A stretch of DNA of 64,000 bases, from contig JBIQMS010000001.1 in NCBI GenBank assembly GCA_044463125.1, positions 1 to 64,000 of the forward strand. Direction: 5' to 3'. The translations under genes and the position numbers were made by a program. Position 1 is the first letter of the stretch. Every line of letters starts with the position of its first letter. Of this stretch, positions 8,026 to 18,498 are shown one piece after another. Origin of the DNA: CAYMZZ01 sp044463125 (GTDB taxonomy: Bacteria > Bacteroidota > Bacteroidia > Chitinophagales > Chitinophagaceae). The notes beneath the pieces are model-generated. The model had not been told where the DNA came from and searched no databases. It was given only the letters and a program-made list of their open reading frames with translations.

Positions 8026-9024
8026 ATGGCTAAAGAATTTCTGGAAGTGGAAGATATACTGGCTGATGAATCCTTTCTCAGTTGGTATCAGCGTAAGCCC
8101 GGTGCCCTTTCGCGGGCCTGGGAGCAATGGATGGAAGCCCATCCGGAAAAATTGTACATGGTAGATAAAGCGATACAAATGCTGCAAGCGATGCCCGCCG
8201 ATCAGCATACGCCGAAGAATGAAACTGAAGCTGCCTGGGACAGGTTGAGCAGGAGCCTGGACACTGGTGTGCAAGAAGATAAATCCACTAAAAGCGCTGG
8301 CTCTGTTCGAAAAATTTATAAATGGATAGCCGCAACTGCTGCTATTGGCCTGATCGCATTTTGGGCCATCCGCCAACAAAATATTCGCAATCCGGAAGAG
8401 ACCTGGCAAACAGCCTATGGTCAGGTGCAAAATATATTATTGCCCGATGGCTCCGAAATACAGTTAAATGCCAACAGTATTCTTAGGGGAAAAAACCTGC
8501 GCAGGGGTAGTCAGGACCGTGAGCTTTGGCTGGAAGGAGAAGCTTTTTTCCAGGTTAAATCCATGCGCAATGGCCAGGGAATGCGTGTACACACCAGCGC
8601 AGGGGATATTGTCGTTACCGGCACCGCTTTCAATGTGGAGAACCGACACGCTTGTGTAAAAGTATTGTTGACAGAAGGTTCCGTTTCGCTGGAGTCAAAC
8701 AACCGGGAATGGAAACTGCAGCCCGGGCAACTGGCTGAATGGACAGGAAACGACTACACAATTGCGAGCGCCGATACGCTTCGGGATCTTGCCTGGCGAC
8801 GTGGTATGATCGTGATGGACCATAGCAGCCTGCAGGAACTGGCTGATCTTATCCGTGATTACTATGGAAAAAAGGTGAGTGTGCAGGGTGAACTGGATCC
8901 TGATACGCGCATTTCGGGACTTATGCCCAATAACCGGCTCGATGAACTGATGGAAGGCATTCGCCTAATTACCGGCTGGACGGTGGAACTTCGGGAGGAT
9001 ACTATCCAGATTATCGTAAATTAG
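8026..9024 (+). CDS. FecR family anti-sigma factor
   Basis: 332 residues. The N-terminal ~90 residues are cytosolic and should bind the ECF sigma factor. A single membrane span lies at about 98-115 (WIAATAAIGLIAFWAI). The periplasmic FecR domain includes the hallmark motifs VQNILLPDGSEIQLNANS, LEGEAFFQV, VVTGTAFNV and LLTEGSVSL. The C-terminal domain (~250-332) resembles a secretin/TonB short N-terminal-like fold that contacts the SusC STN domain. It relays outer-membrane substrate binding to the sigma factor encoded divergently at 7938. The stop is 23 bases before susC, so they are probably cotranscribed. Confidence 0.92.
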   Translation: MAKEFLEVEDILADESFLSWYQRKPGALSRAWEQWMEAHPEKLYMVDKAIQMLQAMPADQHTPKNETEAAWDRLSRSLDTGVQEDKSTKSAGSVRKIYKWIAATAAIGLIAFWAIRQQNIRNPEETWQTAYGQVQNILLPDGSEIQLNANSILRGKNLRRGSQDRELWLEGEAFFQVKSMRNGQGMRVHTSAGDIVVTGTAFNVENRHACVKVLLTEGSVSLESNNREWKLQPGQLAEWTGNDYTIASADTLRDLAWRRGMIVMDHSSLQELADLIRDYYGKKVSVQGELDPDTRISGLMPNNRLDELMEGIRLITGWTVELREDTIQIIVN

Positions 9025-9047
9025 CCGCTGACACAAGCGCACTGTTT

Positions 9048-12000
9048 ATGAGAACTGCCGGAACCATCCAACGCTCCTGCGTCATGGCTATGGCCATGAT
9101 CCTGTTTTCGCAGGTAATGATGGCGCAGGGAAGGCAGTTTACTGAAAATTCCTACTCATTTACTGATTCACCAGGCACTGTTGCTCCAGCTATTGCCGAT
9201 ACTTTGTCACCCCCCGGGTTAAAGGAATTATTCGTCCTTCTTCATCAAAAAACGGGAGCCTATTTTCTATATTCAGATGAGGATATTCGCGATTTGCGCC
9301 CGCCCGCCATTGATTGGTCCAATAAGTCAATCGATCAGATCTTACAGGAGCTGCTGAAAGGAACGGGGCTGAGCTGGCGAAAAATTGGAGCGCAGACTTA
9401 TGCCATACTGCGGAAGGATACAAAAGAGCCGATTGAACCGCCTATCCTCAGCAAGGGCAGGATCGTAAATGCAGAGGGTGAACCGCTTCCCGGCGCATCC
9501 GTGCAGGTAAAGGGTAGCAGCAGGGGTGCTATAGCCAACCAGGATGGTTATTTTGAATTGGAAACCTTAAGGGGCGAAATTCTTCTGATCAGTAATGTGG
9601 GTTACCAAAGTGTGGAATGGCCGGCCGAAAGGAGAGGCGAGATCAAAATGGAATTGCGGACTTTGGAAACGGAAATGGAAGAAGTAACCTTAACCGCCCT
9701 CGGTATCAGCCGGGAACTGCGTAGTACGGGTTATTCCATCACCCGGGTAAGTGGCCGTCGCTTTCAATTGGCAAAAGATAATAACCTGGGCGCCTTATTG
9801 TCAGGGCTGGTAGCCGGGGTCAACAGCATTGCTCCGCATACGGGCCCGGGCGGATCTTCTCGGGTAACCATTCGTGGCAATTCCTCACTCTCCTTCGATA
9901 ATCAACCCCTGTATGTTGTAAACGGCATTCCTATCAACAATGATAATCTTGGTAATGCGGGCAAGTTTGGGGGAGCCGATTTTGGGGATGGTATTGGCAG
10001 CCTCAATCCCGATGATGTGGAAGAGCTGCATGTGCTGAAAGGTGGTGCTGCGGCCGCACTCTATGGTCAAAGGGGACGAAACGGCGTAATATTGATTGAA
10101 ACAAAAAATGGCACTGCTGCCCAAGCCATACAGGTTGTTGTTAATAGCAACACGCAGTTTGATTTTATTCGCGATTTTACCCGGTTTCAGCGGGAATATG
10201 GCCAGGGGCTTCAGGGTAATGAACCATCGGATGCGGCATCGGCCCTATTATCTGGACTGTATTCCTGGGGTGCACCACTCGATGGCAGTCTTACGCCGGT
10301 ATTTAATGGATATATGCATGCCTACCAGGCTTCGGAAGGCAGTAACCTGCAGCATTTTTACCAAACAGGCATTCGGTCGCAACAAACGGTAGCGGTGAGT
10401 GGCGCCACGGAGGAGCTGCAATGGCGTGTTTCGCTAGGTGACCTGAGGAGCCAGTCCGTTTATCCGAGCTCAGGTTACAACCGGCATACCTATAACCTCA
10501 ATCTCCGCTACCAGCTTTCGGACAAATGGTCGGGCCATAGCTTTTTGCAATATAGTAAAGAGCAGGGGCGCAACCGGCCCAATCTGAATGACGCGCCAGG
10601 AAATGGCAATTTCGCGATCCTTTTCCTTCCTCCCAATGTGGATGCTCGCTGGCTGAAGCCGGGATATGACGTAAATGGAAACGAAATTGTCTTTAACGAC
10701 AATGCTTTTCACACAAATCCCTGGTTTGCCGCTTCCCGGTTCCGGAACAATACCAGCCGCGACCGTATCCTTGCCATGTCGCGAATCCGCTATCAGTGGA
10801 ATGACTGGCTCTATGTGCAGGGAAGGATCGCGCATGATTATTTCGGCTTCAGGGCCAGTTCCATCACACCCACCGGAACGGCCTATAAACCGGAAGGCAC
10901 GGTGAACCTGGAAAGGAATTTTGATTATAATGAAACCAATGCCGATCTCTTGCTCGGAATTGACAAAGAACTAAGCAAGGATTTCCGGTTGAACTTTACC
11001 GCCGGCGCCAATCTGCTGCGGATGCGCTCAACCGTCTTGGATATTGCCGCCGACGGTCTTGCATTTCCCTTTATCTATAGCCCCTCAGGAGCCAGCAATA
11101 CGAATATCAATAACCTGAATCCACGCAAGAATGTGCACTCATTATATGGTTCTCTGCTGTTGGACTGGAAAAAGAAACTCTATTTGCAGCTTACAGACAG
11201 GCAGGACTGGTCGAGTACCCTGCCTGCCGGGCGCAATGGGTATAATTATCCATCGGTCAATATTGCATGGTCCTTTGCACAAGATTTAGGAATCCGTTTT
11301 GCCGATCAGGCGCGGCTGCGGCTGGCTTATTCGCGCGTAGGCGGGGATGCGCCATTGTTTGCAACCCGGCTTTATTACAATACGAGTGGTAGCATCAATG
11401 GCAATCCGATTGGGGATATGGACGACCAGGTACCCAATGCTAACCTGAAACCATTACAGGTAAGTGAATGGGAGTGGGGCCTGGATGCGCGCTTCCTGGA
11501 CGATCGCCTGCAGGTTGACCTGGCCTGGTACCGGAAAAAAACCCTGAATGATATTGTTGCTGCCACCACATCGGTCAGTTCCGGATTTCATTCGGCACTA
11601 TTGAACGTGGGGCAAATCCGCAATTATGGGGTGGAGTTGCGCATAGCCGCTGAATGGATTCGCACAAAAAACTGGCACTGGAATAGCGCTTTCAATATTG
11701 CGCATAACCGCAATAAAGTAATCCGGCTGTCCACCGGACAGCAAAGTATGCAACTCCTCAATGGCGAATCACGTACGGAGAGGGCTTTTGTGCAACATGT
11801 GACGGGGCTTCCTTTTGGGCAGCTCATGGTGTTTGATATGTGGAGAAATGAGAAGGGGCAGCCCATATTGAATAATGGGGGTGTGCAGCCCCTGCCCATA
11901 CTTGCGCCGGCAGGAACAGGTACGCATCCCATCACAGGTGGCTGGCTCAACCAGCTTCGATGGGGCCGCTGGGAACTGGAATGCCTGCTCGACTTCAAAT

Positions 12001-12437
12001 TCGGCGCCTTCATCTATTCAGGCACTTATGCAACGGCTGTGCAGCGGGGACTGGATAAATCGACCTTGTCGGGAAGAACAACCGGGGTGATTTTGGAAGG
12101 AGTGGATGAAGCGGGTAATCCACGCACGATTCAAATTCCCGCGCAGCAGTATTACGAATCGCTTTATCGTATATCGGCCCAGCATGTGTTGGACGCTGAT
12201 TTTGCCAAGCTACGCTCGCTAAGCCTGAGCTGGCAGGTGCAGGATAAATGGCTCAGTAAATGGAAGGCGGAAGCCAGCCTTTCGCTGGTAGGCCGAAATC
12301 TTTTTTACCTGATCAGGCATACCGGTCATATTGATCCCGAATCCAGCTATAGTAATGGAAACGCCCAGGGATTGGAATACGCGAGTTTGCCAGCTACACG
12401 CAGTGTCGGCCTTCATCTTCAAATTCGATTTAAATGA
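9048..12437 (+). CDS. SusC/RagA-type TonB-dependent outer-membrane transporter with STN domain
   Basis: 1129 residues. After the signal peptide an STN (secretin/TonB N-terminal) domain runs from about 55 to 125 (KELFVLLHQKTGAYF and ILQELLKGTGLSW). A carboxypeptidase-like beta-sandwich follows (GRIVNAEGEPLPGASVQVKG, ~140-215), then the plug domain (SSRVTIRGNSSL, GAAAALYGQRGRNGVILIETK) and a long beta-barrel ending in an aromatic residue plus lysine. It moves oligosaccharides or peptides across the outer membrane with SusD, using TonB energy. The STN domain means that it also signals through FecR to the ECF sigma factor. The substrate is not readable from sequence; the adjacent GH20 suggests GlcNAc-containing glycans. 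It overlaps susD by 4 bases (ATGA). Confidence 0.93.
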   Translation: MRTAGTIQRSCVMAMAMILFSQVMMAQGRQFTENSYSFTDSPGTVAPAIADTLSPPGLKELFVLLHQKTGAYFLYSDEDIRDLRPPAIDWSNKSIDQILQELLKGTGLSWRKIGAQTYAILRKDTKEPIEPPILSKGRIVNAEGEPLPGASVQVKGSSRGAIANQDGYFELETLRGEILLISNVGYQSVEWPAERRGEIKMELRTLETEMEEVTLTALGISRELRSTGYSITRVSGRRFQLAKDNNLGALLSGLVAGVNSIAPHTGPGGSSRVTIRGNSSLSFDNQPLYVVNGIPINNDNLGNAGKFGGADFGDGIGSLNPDDVEELHVLKGGAAAALYGQRGRNGVILIETKNGTAAQAIQVVVNSNTQFDFIRDFTRFQREYGQGLQGNEPSDAASALLSGLYSWGAPLDGSLTPVFNGYMHAYQASEGSNLQHFYQTGIRSQQTVAVSGATEELQWRVSLGDLRSQSVYPSSGYNRHTYNLNLRYQLSDKWSGHSFLQYSKEQGRNRPNLNDAPGNGNFAILFLPPNVDARWLKPGYDVNGNEIVFNDNAFHTNPWFAASRFRNNTSRDRILAMSRIRYQWNDWLYVQGRIAHDYFGFRASSITPTGTAYKPEGTVNLERNFDYNETNADLLLGIDKELSKDFRLNFTAGANLLRMRSTVLDIAADGLAFPFIYSPSGASNTNINNLNPRKNVHSLYGSLLLDWKKKLYLQLTDRQDWSSTLPAGRNGYNYPSVNIAWSFAQDLGIRFADQARLRLAYSRVGGDAPLFATRLYYNTSGSINGNPIGDMDDQVPNANLKPLQVSEWEWGLDARFLDDRLQVDLAWYRKKTLNDIVAATTSVSSGFHSALLNVGQIRNYGVELRIAAEWIRTKNWHWNSAFNIAHNRNKVIRLSTGQQSMQLLNGESRTERAFVQHVTGLPFGQLMVFDMWRNEKGQPILNNGGVQPLPILAPAGTGTHPITGGWLNQLRWGRWELECLLDFKFGAFIYSGTYATAVQRGLDKSTLSGRTTGVILEGVDEAGNPRTIQIPAQQYYESLYRISAQHVLDADFAKLRSLSLSWQVQDKWLSKWKAEASLSLVGRNLFYLIRHTGHIDPESSYSNGNAQGLEYASLPATRSVGLHLQIRFK

Positions 12438-14059
12438 TGAACGGGTATCCATCATATCGCAGGTTTAAGGCGGTTTTCATCAACGCTCGGACGATTGGGC
12501 TTGTTAGCATATTTGCTATGCTGATTTGCCTGGGATCCTGTACCAAAAATTTTGAATCGATCAACACCGACGATACCCAGGTAACCAGCGACCAATACAA
12601 AGCAGAATACAGCCTCACACGCGCGCAATTGGAGTATACCGGTAATAGTGATTACAGTTATGAAACCTGGCGCGTGAATATTATTTATTGTGGTATGATG
12701 ATGCAGCAACTGGCGAATACCACCTGGTATGCGGGCGACAAATACTTACGCAACGATGGTTGGTCGTCTTCTTATTTTGAAGTAGCCTATCGCGATCAGG
12801 TAAAATACATTGTGGATATGCTGAAGCTGACGGAAGACAAACCGGCGCTCCATAATCTGCACCAACTGGGTCGTATTATGCGTGTGTTAATCTTTCATCG
12901 CATTACCGATCTCTATGGCGATATCCCTTATCGTGAGGCGGGCCTGGGTTACTATGAAAGAATCTTTACGCCGCGCTATGAACCACAGGACTCCATCTAC
13001 CTCGACATGTTGCAAGAACTGGAGCAAGCCGCTTTGGCCATTGATCCCACCACGCCTATGCCGGGAAAGTCGGATCTGCTCTATGGGTTGGCGCCGGATA
13101 GTCACCAAAAATGGAAAAAGCTGGCCTATAGCCTGATGTTGCGGCTGGCCATGCGCTGGGTGAAAAAGAATCCGGAGCTGGCTCGCTCTTGGGCAGAGAA
13201 AGCCCATCGGGGTGGTACATTTCAATCGAATGAGGATAATGCCTTATTGCAACACGATGCTTCGGGAGGCCGTGCAACGGTGAACCGCAATAGCAATATC
13301 CTGGGTGGGGAGTGGAATGCCACGGGATGGGACCGCGCCGCCAATGCCAAGACAGAAGTCTTTCTGAGCCAAACCCTCATTGACTGGTTGCAGCAGGATC
13401 GCGATCCGCGTTTGGAATGGGTAGCGCAGCTCCGCGTAGATGGGGATACCCGGCCCGAGAAGCAATTGGGTATGCCCAATGGCCACAACCAGAGCGGCAA
13501 TAGCATGGACATAAGCCTGGCACCTCGCTACCCGGGCATGTTAGAGGGATACAGTACTATACGCGGCGATATTTGGTTGAAGCTGGATGGGCCCACCTGC
13601 CTGATCAGTTTTGCGCAGACCGAATTTTTGCTCGCAGAAGCGGCAGCCAGGGGCTGGTCAGTAGGGGATGCTGCGGATGTACATTATTATCGTGGAGTTA
13701 GAGCAGCAATGGCCAGTTTGCAGCAATACGACCATCGGGCGGCCATACACGAAGGGTTGGTGTCGGAGTACCTGGCTCAAAACCCCCTTGATCTCAATAA
13801 CCCTATGCCAGCCATTCAAAGGCAATACTGGATTGCCTGCTTTCTCGACTGGTATGAAGCCTGGAGCAATTGGCGCAGAACCGGATTGCCGGAACTGGTT
13901 CCGGTCAATTATCCCGGGAATGCCACCAATGGCCGCATTCCCAGGAGGATGTTGTATCCGGCATCAGAGCTTTCCAGTAATCCTCATCACTATGCAGAAG
14001 CCATATTGAGGCAGGGCCCGAACGACTTCATGACAAGGGTGGGCTGGGACCAGCCCTGA
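12434..14059 (+). CDS. SusD/RagB-family nutrient-binding outer-membrane lipoprotein
   Basis: 541 residues with a lipoprotein signal ending LICLGSC, so it is lipid-anchored and caps the SusC barrel. The sequence is the SusD-like 2 type: FHRITDLYGDIPYREAG, then PRYEPQDSIYLDMLQEL, and TEFLLAEAAARGW near the C-terminal part (a tetratricopeptide-like helix). It binds the imported ligand at the cell surface. It is translationally coupled to susC by an ATGA overlap. Its stop lies four bases from the stop of the convergent GH20 gene, and the junction 14056-14067 is a 12-base palindrome (CTGATGCATCAG), leaving no room for a separate terminator. Confidence 0.92.
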   Translation: MMNGYPSYRRFKAVFINARTIGLVSIFAMLICLGSCTKNFESINTDDTQVTSDQYKAEYSLTRAQLEYTGNSDYSYETWRVNIIYCGMMMQQLANTTWYAGDKYLRNDGWSSSYFEVAYRDQVKYIVDMLKLTEDKPALHNLHQLGRIMRVLIFHRITDLYGDIPYREAGLGYYERIFTPRYEPQDSIYLDMLQELEQAALAIDPTTPMPGKSDLLYGLAPDSHQKWKKLAYSLMLRLAMRWVKKNPELARSWAEKAHRGGTFQSNEDNALLQHDASGGRATVNRNSNILGGEWNATGWDRAANAKTEVFLSQTLIDWLQQDRDPRLEWVAQLRVDGDTRPEKQLGMPNGHNQSGNSMDISLAPRYPGMLEGYSTIRGDIWLKLDGPTCLISFAQTEFLLAEAAARGWSVGDAADVHYYRGVRAAMASLQQYDHRAAIHEGLVSEYLAQNPLDLNNPMPAIQRQYWIACFLDWYEAWSNWRRTGLPELVPVNYPGNATNGRIPRRMLYPASELSSNPHHYAEAILRQGPNDFMTRVGWDQP

Positions 14060-14063
14060 TGCA

Positions 14064-16391
14064 TCAGAATACCTGAATTTCGTCCACAAATAACCAGGCG
14101 CCATGCCCGGCACCGGTCATTCCCTGGGGAATGATACCAAAGTTTTTCACCTGCACTTTGAGGTAGCGGGCTTTGATGCTGGAACCATCACTATTCAATT
14201 TTACTTCGAGATTACGTTCTTTGGGGAAATGCGAAATGAATTCCTGCGATTCGGGCTTTGTATAGTTAACACCGTCGTTGCTGTAAAAAACAACTACTTC
14301 TTTTGGTGGATAAACCCAACTGCCACCCTGCGCCAGGCTATGCACCAACACACGGTTAATTTCTGTAGGGCTTCCCATATCAATCACCGCTTCACAATCC
14401 TTGCCTTCAAATCCCAGGAACTCACGCGAGCGGCCAAGGCCTTTTTCATTGAGAACGCCATTCACCAGCGTAAAAGCCCCATCGCCGGGATAGTTTGCTG
14501 CCGGGGAGTTGGTGAGCTCCACTTTCTTACCCGTGGAAAGGCTGAACTGAAAGCGTTGATCGATGGGGTTACCATTGAGTGCCCAGGCGGTTATAGCAGT
14601 GGGTCCATTCACTGGAATCACCGCCTTGTATCTTTTCGTAGCATTCTGCGAGCTGCTACCTTTTGTGTCACCTTTCACCTTATAGTAAATGGGCGTTCCC
14701 ATTTGTTTGGTCGATAATCTCCAACCAATTTTTCCATCTTCCATATTCACCACTTCGGCTTTCAAATCGAAATAGGCTTTGCTGTAATTAGCGCGCCAGA
14801 GATCATAGCGTTTGAATTGAAGCAGGAGTCTTTTCTCAAAATGATTCCAGTCTTTCAGCTCTTTTGGTGACCACAATACTTCACTCAGTGCACTCATCCT
14901 GGGTAGTAACATGTATTCCGCCTTTTTGGGATTCTTGATGTATTCCGTCCAAAGATTGGCCTGTGCGCCCATGATATATTTGGCTTCTTCCGCGGTCAAT
15001 TTTGCCGGTACGGGTTCATAGCTATAAGTTTTTTCTACCGTAGTATAGCCACCGATGGTTACTGAATCCTCATTGAGGCTTTGGGTATGATCGAAATACA
15101 ACCAACCACCTGGTGTCATCACTACTTTATGTTTTTGTTGGGCGGCTGCAATGCCCCCTTCTTCACCACGCCAGCTCATCACCGCGGCATTGGGTGCCAG
15201 GCCACCTTCCAGAATTTCATCCCAGCCAATGATCTCACGGCCTTTCGCATTCAGGTATTTTTCCATGCGCTGTATGAAATAACTCTGCAGTTCATGTTCG
15301 TCTTTCAAACCATTTTCCTTCATCCGTTGTTGGCATTGCGTACATCGCTTCCAGTTTTCTTTCGGGCATTCATCTCCACCTATATGAATCAGTTTGCTGG
15401 GAAAAAGTTCCAGCACTTCATCCAGTACATCTTCCAGAAATTCAAAAGTGGTTTCCTTACCGGCGCAGAATACATCATCAAATACACCCCAGCCCTGCTG
15501 TACCTGCTTGCCCGTGGAGGGTCCGGCCCAGGCTGTGCCACGGTTGGGTAGGGTAGGCTCCGATGGGAAACAACTCAGTATGGGAAAAGCGGCAATAGCT
15601 GCCGAAGCATGACCCGGCATTTCTATTTCGGGCACAACCGTTATATGTCTTTTGGCCGCGTATTCCACAATTTCGCGCACTTCGTTTTGGGTATAGTATC
15701 CGCCATACCGAATGGAATCATTGCCGGTTCCGGGAAAGCGGCCAATGATGGTGCCATTGCGCCAGCCTCCGATTTGCGTGAGGCGTGGGTATTTCTTTAT
15801 CTCAATACGCCATCCCTGGTCATCGGTCAAATGCCAATGGAAATAATTCATCTTGTGCAGGGCAATGAAGTCGATATATTTTTTCACAAACTCCAGTGGG
15901 AAGATATGTCGCGTTACATCCAGGTGCATTCCCCTGTAGGCAAAACGGGGTTCATCTTTTATCAGCGTGGCCGGCACTTTCAACAAACCCGTCTTCACCA
16001 GGGGCAGCATTTGTATCAGGCTTTGCATTCCATAAAAAGTGCCCGCATAGGTATCGCCTTCAATACGTACACCTGATGCTCCCGCTTCCAGTTCGTAAGC
16101 ATCATTCGCGGGAGCCTGTATAAACTTGCGCGTGATGAGGCGGATACCAGGCTGCTTACTATCTTTTACCACGGGCAGGCTGAAGCCATATACCTTTTGC
16201 AGATAACTGTTGAAAAAATCGGCTGTGGGCCGATCACCTTCATCCGACAGGAGTATAGGCGTTTTCTTATTGATCAGAAAACTTCCCGACCTTATTTCCT
16301 GCGAAACGGGTCGTGGAATAATGGAATTGCCTTGCGCGACAACAACAGCGGGTGCCAACAATAGCGCTGCATACAGTAAGATTGACTTCAT
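14064..16391 (-). CDS. Beta-N-acetylhexosaminidase, glycoside hydrolase family 20
   Basis: 775 residues, counted from the MKSILLYAALLL start at 16391, which gives a clean signal peptide ending VVVAQ. The upstream in-frame extension is rejected. A GH20b N-terminal alpha/beta domain (~25-145) precedes the catalytic TIM barrel. Key motifs are YRGMHLDVTRH, HWHLTDDQGW and HIGGDECPKENW, where Asp340-Glu341 are the substrate-assisted catalytic pair. The C-terminal ~130 residues resemble an F5/8 (discoidin) carbohydrate-binding domain (VYPPKEVVVFYSNDG). It should release terminal GlcNAc or GalNAc from chitooligosaccharides or glycoproteins in the periplasm or at the surface. It is convergent with the SusC/SusD genes, a natural functional partner. 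Confidence 0.93.
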   Translation of the reverse strand: MKSILLYAALLLAPAVVVAQGNSIIPRPVSQEIRSGSFLINKKTPILLSDEGDRPTADFFNSYLQKVYGFSLPVVKDSKQPGIRLITRKFIQAPANDAYELEAGASGVRIEGDTYAGTFYGMQSLIQMLPLVKTGLLKVPATLIKDEPRFAYRGMHLDVTRHIFPLEFVKKYIDFIALHKMNYFHWHLTDDQGWRIEIKKYPRLTQIGGWRNGTIIGRFPGTGNDSIRYGGYYTQNEVREIVEYAAKRHITVVPEIEMPGHASAAIAAFPILSCFPSEPTLPNRGTAWAGPSTGKQVQQGWGVFDDVFCAGKETTFEFLEDVLDEVLELFPSKLIHIGGDECPKENWKRCTQCQQRMKENGLKDEHELQSYFIQRMEKYLNAKGREIIGWDEILEGGLAPNAAVMSWRGEEGGIAAAQQKHKVVMTPGGWLYFDHTQSLNEDSVTIGGYTTVEKTYSYEPVPAKLTAEEAKYIMGAQANLWTEYIKNPKKAEYMLLPRMSALSEVLWSPKELKDWNHFEKRLLLQFKRYDLWRANYSKAYFDLKAEVVNMEDGKIGWRLSTKQMGTPIYYKVKGDTKGSSSQNATKRYKAVIPVNGPTAITAWALNGNPIDQRFQFSLSTGKKVELTNSPAANYPGDGAFTLVNGVLNEKGLGRSREFLGFEGKDCEAVIDMGSPTEINRVLVHSLAQGGSWVYPPKEVVVFYSNDGVNYTKPESQEFISHFPKERNLEVKLNSDGSSIKARYLKVQVKNFGIIPQGMTGAGHGAWLFVDEIQVF

Positions 16392-16479
16392 CGACGGAAA
16401 TGTTTTTTTTAGAAGTGCCAATTTACTGCATTGTGTAATGCCGTGCCTGTTAAAATTTAAGTCAAACGGTTGCCTGAAA

Positions 16480-18357
16480 TTATTCTTGCAGGATGGGCAG
16501 TTCGATGGAACTGCTGCCAAATACTTTTATGTCGGATTTTAAGAAGTCGTCCGGCTTTGCTTCATAAATATTGATAAACTGTTGCGGGTTTCTGTCGGCC
16601 AGCGGGAACCAGCTGCTTTGCACCTGTATCATCAGGCGATGTCCTTTTTTGAATGTATGCGCTACATCCGGCAATTCGAAGCGAACTTTTTCCATTTTAC
16701 CCGGACGGAAGGCCTCCGGTTTTTCAAAGCTATTGCGGAAACGGCCACGCATGATTTCACCCCTTACTAACAGTTGATAACCGTTCATCGGATAGGGTCC
16801 GCCGGTGGCTCTGCCTGCAGGCAGGTTTTCGCCGGGATAGGTGAAGTTGTCGGGAAAAACATCAATGATCTTTACAACGAAATCAGCGTCGGTGGTGCTG
16901 AGACTTACCATCAGATTTGCAAACACGGGACCTGCAAGAGTCAGATCTTCTTCCAGAATTTCCGTTTCCCAGGTGAGTACATCGGGCCGGCGGCTGGCAA
17001 ATCGCTGGTCATCGGTCATATATTCCCGGGTGCGGCCAAAATGCACATCTTTGGTGTACGGAACAGGATGGGCGGGATCGCTCGTATAGCTGCGCGCTGC
17101 TTTGGCAGAGCCACTGGTCCAGCTCAATGCCCCATTCTCGTGCAAATAAATGGGCTTGGTTTCAAGTGCGGCAGGGGGCCATTGCGTAAATTCTTTCCAT
17201 TGGTTGCTGCCTGTAAAAAAGATACTGGCTTCAGGCAAGGCCGGATCAACAACTTTTTGGTGGAGATGGTATTGAAAGAATGGTAATTCAATTTTGTTTT
17301 GATAGTGAAGGGCCGTATTGCTTCCAAAACGAAGGTTACCCAGCCTGCTTCCATCGCGGCTGGCCCATTGCCCATGATACCAGGGACCCATCACAATCCG
17401 GTTATCGGTGTTGGGGCTTTGCTTTTCGATGGCTTTGTAAAGATTCCATGCACCCCAGCAATCTTCCGCGTCAAATAGCCCGCCCACTACCAGCATCGCG
17501 GGTTTTATATTGTACATCGCGCGCCGCGCATCGCGGGCCTGCCACCATGCATCGTAATTGGGGTGACTCATTAACTGCTTCCAGAACCGGATACTGTCGC
17601 CCATATACTCGCTGAGCTTGTCCATCGTTCCTGCTTTCAGATAAAACGTATAGTTGTCGCGAATGGGAAAATTGAAGCCCCGGCTTCCCTGTGTGGTTGG
17701 TTGTGGTCGTGGTTTGCCGAATCCGGAATAGAAAGCAAATGCGTCCATCTGAAAAAATGCACCCTTATGGTGGAAATCATCACCCATAAACCAATCAGTG
17801 ACGGGTGCTTGTGGACTCACTGCCTTTAATGCCGGGTGAGCGCTGGCCGCAGCCATGGTGCTGTAAAATCCAGGATAGGAAATGCCGAATATGCCGACTC
17901 TTCCATTATTGTTGGGCAGGTTTTTTACCAGCCAGTCGATGGCATCGTAGGTATCGCTGGCTTCATCTATTTCATGGATGCCCGTTTTGTTGGGATTGAA
18001 AGGTCGCACATCTTCAAATTCTCCTTCGCTCATATAGCGTCCTCTTACGTCCTGCAACACGATGATATACCTCTCCCGCATATAGTAGCGCCAGTGGTTG
18101 TTCCAGAAAGCACGGAAGTTGTCCACACCATAAGGCGAGCAGGAATAGGGCGTACGGTTCATCAGTATGGGGTGTTTTTCCGTGTTGTCGTTGGGAATAT
18201 AAACCGCCGTATAGAGTTTAATGCCGTCGCGCATAGGAATATATAATTCCTTTTTGGTATAGTTGTCGCGGATCCATGCGGAGTCCTGTTCGTTTTGTGC
18301 ATTAATGAGAAAAGGAAATAGCAGGAGGATGAGCATAATGCGGATGCGAATGCCCAT
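16480..18357 (-). CDS. CocE/NonD (S15-type) alpha/beta hydrolase
   Basis: 625 residues from the start at 18357 (MGIRIRIMLILLLFP), which provides a signal peptide. An alpha/beta-hydrolase core carries the nucleophile motif GIFGISYPGF with Ser160. A helical cap and a C-terminal jelly-roll domain (~430-600; LPDVAHTFKKGHRLMIQVQSSWFP) complete the X-Pro dipeptidyl-peptidase/cocaine-esterase architecture. Family members are secreted or periplasmic esterases, acylases or prolyl peptidases, and specificity cannot be told from sequence. It lies 88 bases upstream of the GH20 gene on the same strand, so cotranscription is possible. Confidence 0.88.
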   Translation of the reverse strand: MGIRIRIMLILLLFPFLINAQNEQDSAWIRDNYTKKELYIPMRDGIKLYTAVYIPNDNTEKHPILMNRTPYSCSPYGVDNFRAFWNNHWRYYMRERYIIVLQDVRGRYMSEGEFEDVRPFNPNKTGIHEIDEASDTYDAIDWLVKNLPNNNGRVGIFGISYPGFYSTMAAASAHPALKAVSPQAPVTDWFMGDDFHHKGAFFQMDAFAFYSGFGKPRPQPTTQGSRGFNFPIRDNYTFYLKAGTMDKLSEYMGDSIRFWKQLMSHPNYDAWWQARDARRAMYNIKPAMLVVGGLFDAEDCWGAWNLYKAIEKQSPNTDNRIVMGPWYHGQWASRDGSRLGNLRFGSNTALHYQNKIELPFFQYHLHQKVVDPALPEASIFFTGSNQWKEFTQWPPAALETKPIYLHENGALSWTSGSAKAARSYTSDPAHPVPYTKDVHFGRTREYMTDDQRFASRRPDVLTWETEILEEDLTLAGPVFANLMVSLSTTDADFVVKIIDVFPDNFTYPGENLPAGRATGGPYPMNGYQLLVRGEIMRGRFRNSFEKPEAFRPGKMEKVRFELPDVAHTFKKGHRLMIQVQSSWFPLADRNPQQFINIYEAKPDDFLKSDIKVFGSSSIELPILQE

Positions 18358-18498
18358 GGTAGAAGAATGAAATAGCATGATAAGCAATTGTTGAATTCCT
18401 AAGGTAAGTTTTTTGCGCAATACGAACCAAAATGCCAGCCCTGTGGACCTGTGTCGGCTGCATTAATTAATGTACATTTAGCACCAAAACCGAGGGAT

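Noticed and set aside
8464..8702. Several 60-80 codon open frames inside fecR
   Set aside because: Overlapping in three frames of an obvious FecR gene; no independent start signals.
14103..14717. 204-codon plus-strand frame opposite the GH20 gene
   Set aside because: Antisense to a well-conserved hexosaminidase; no recognisable motif.
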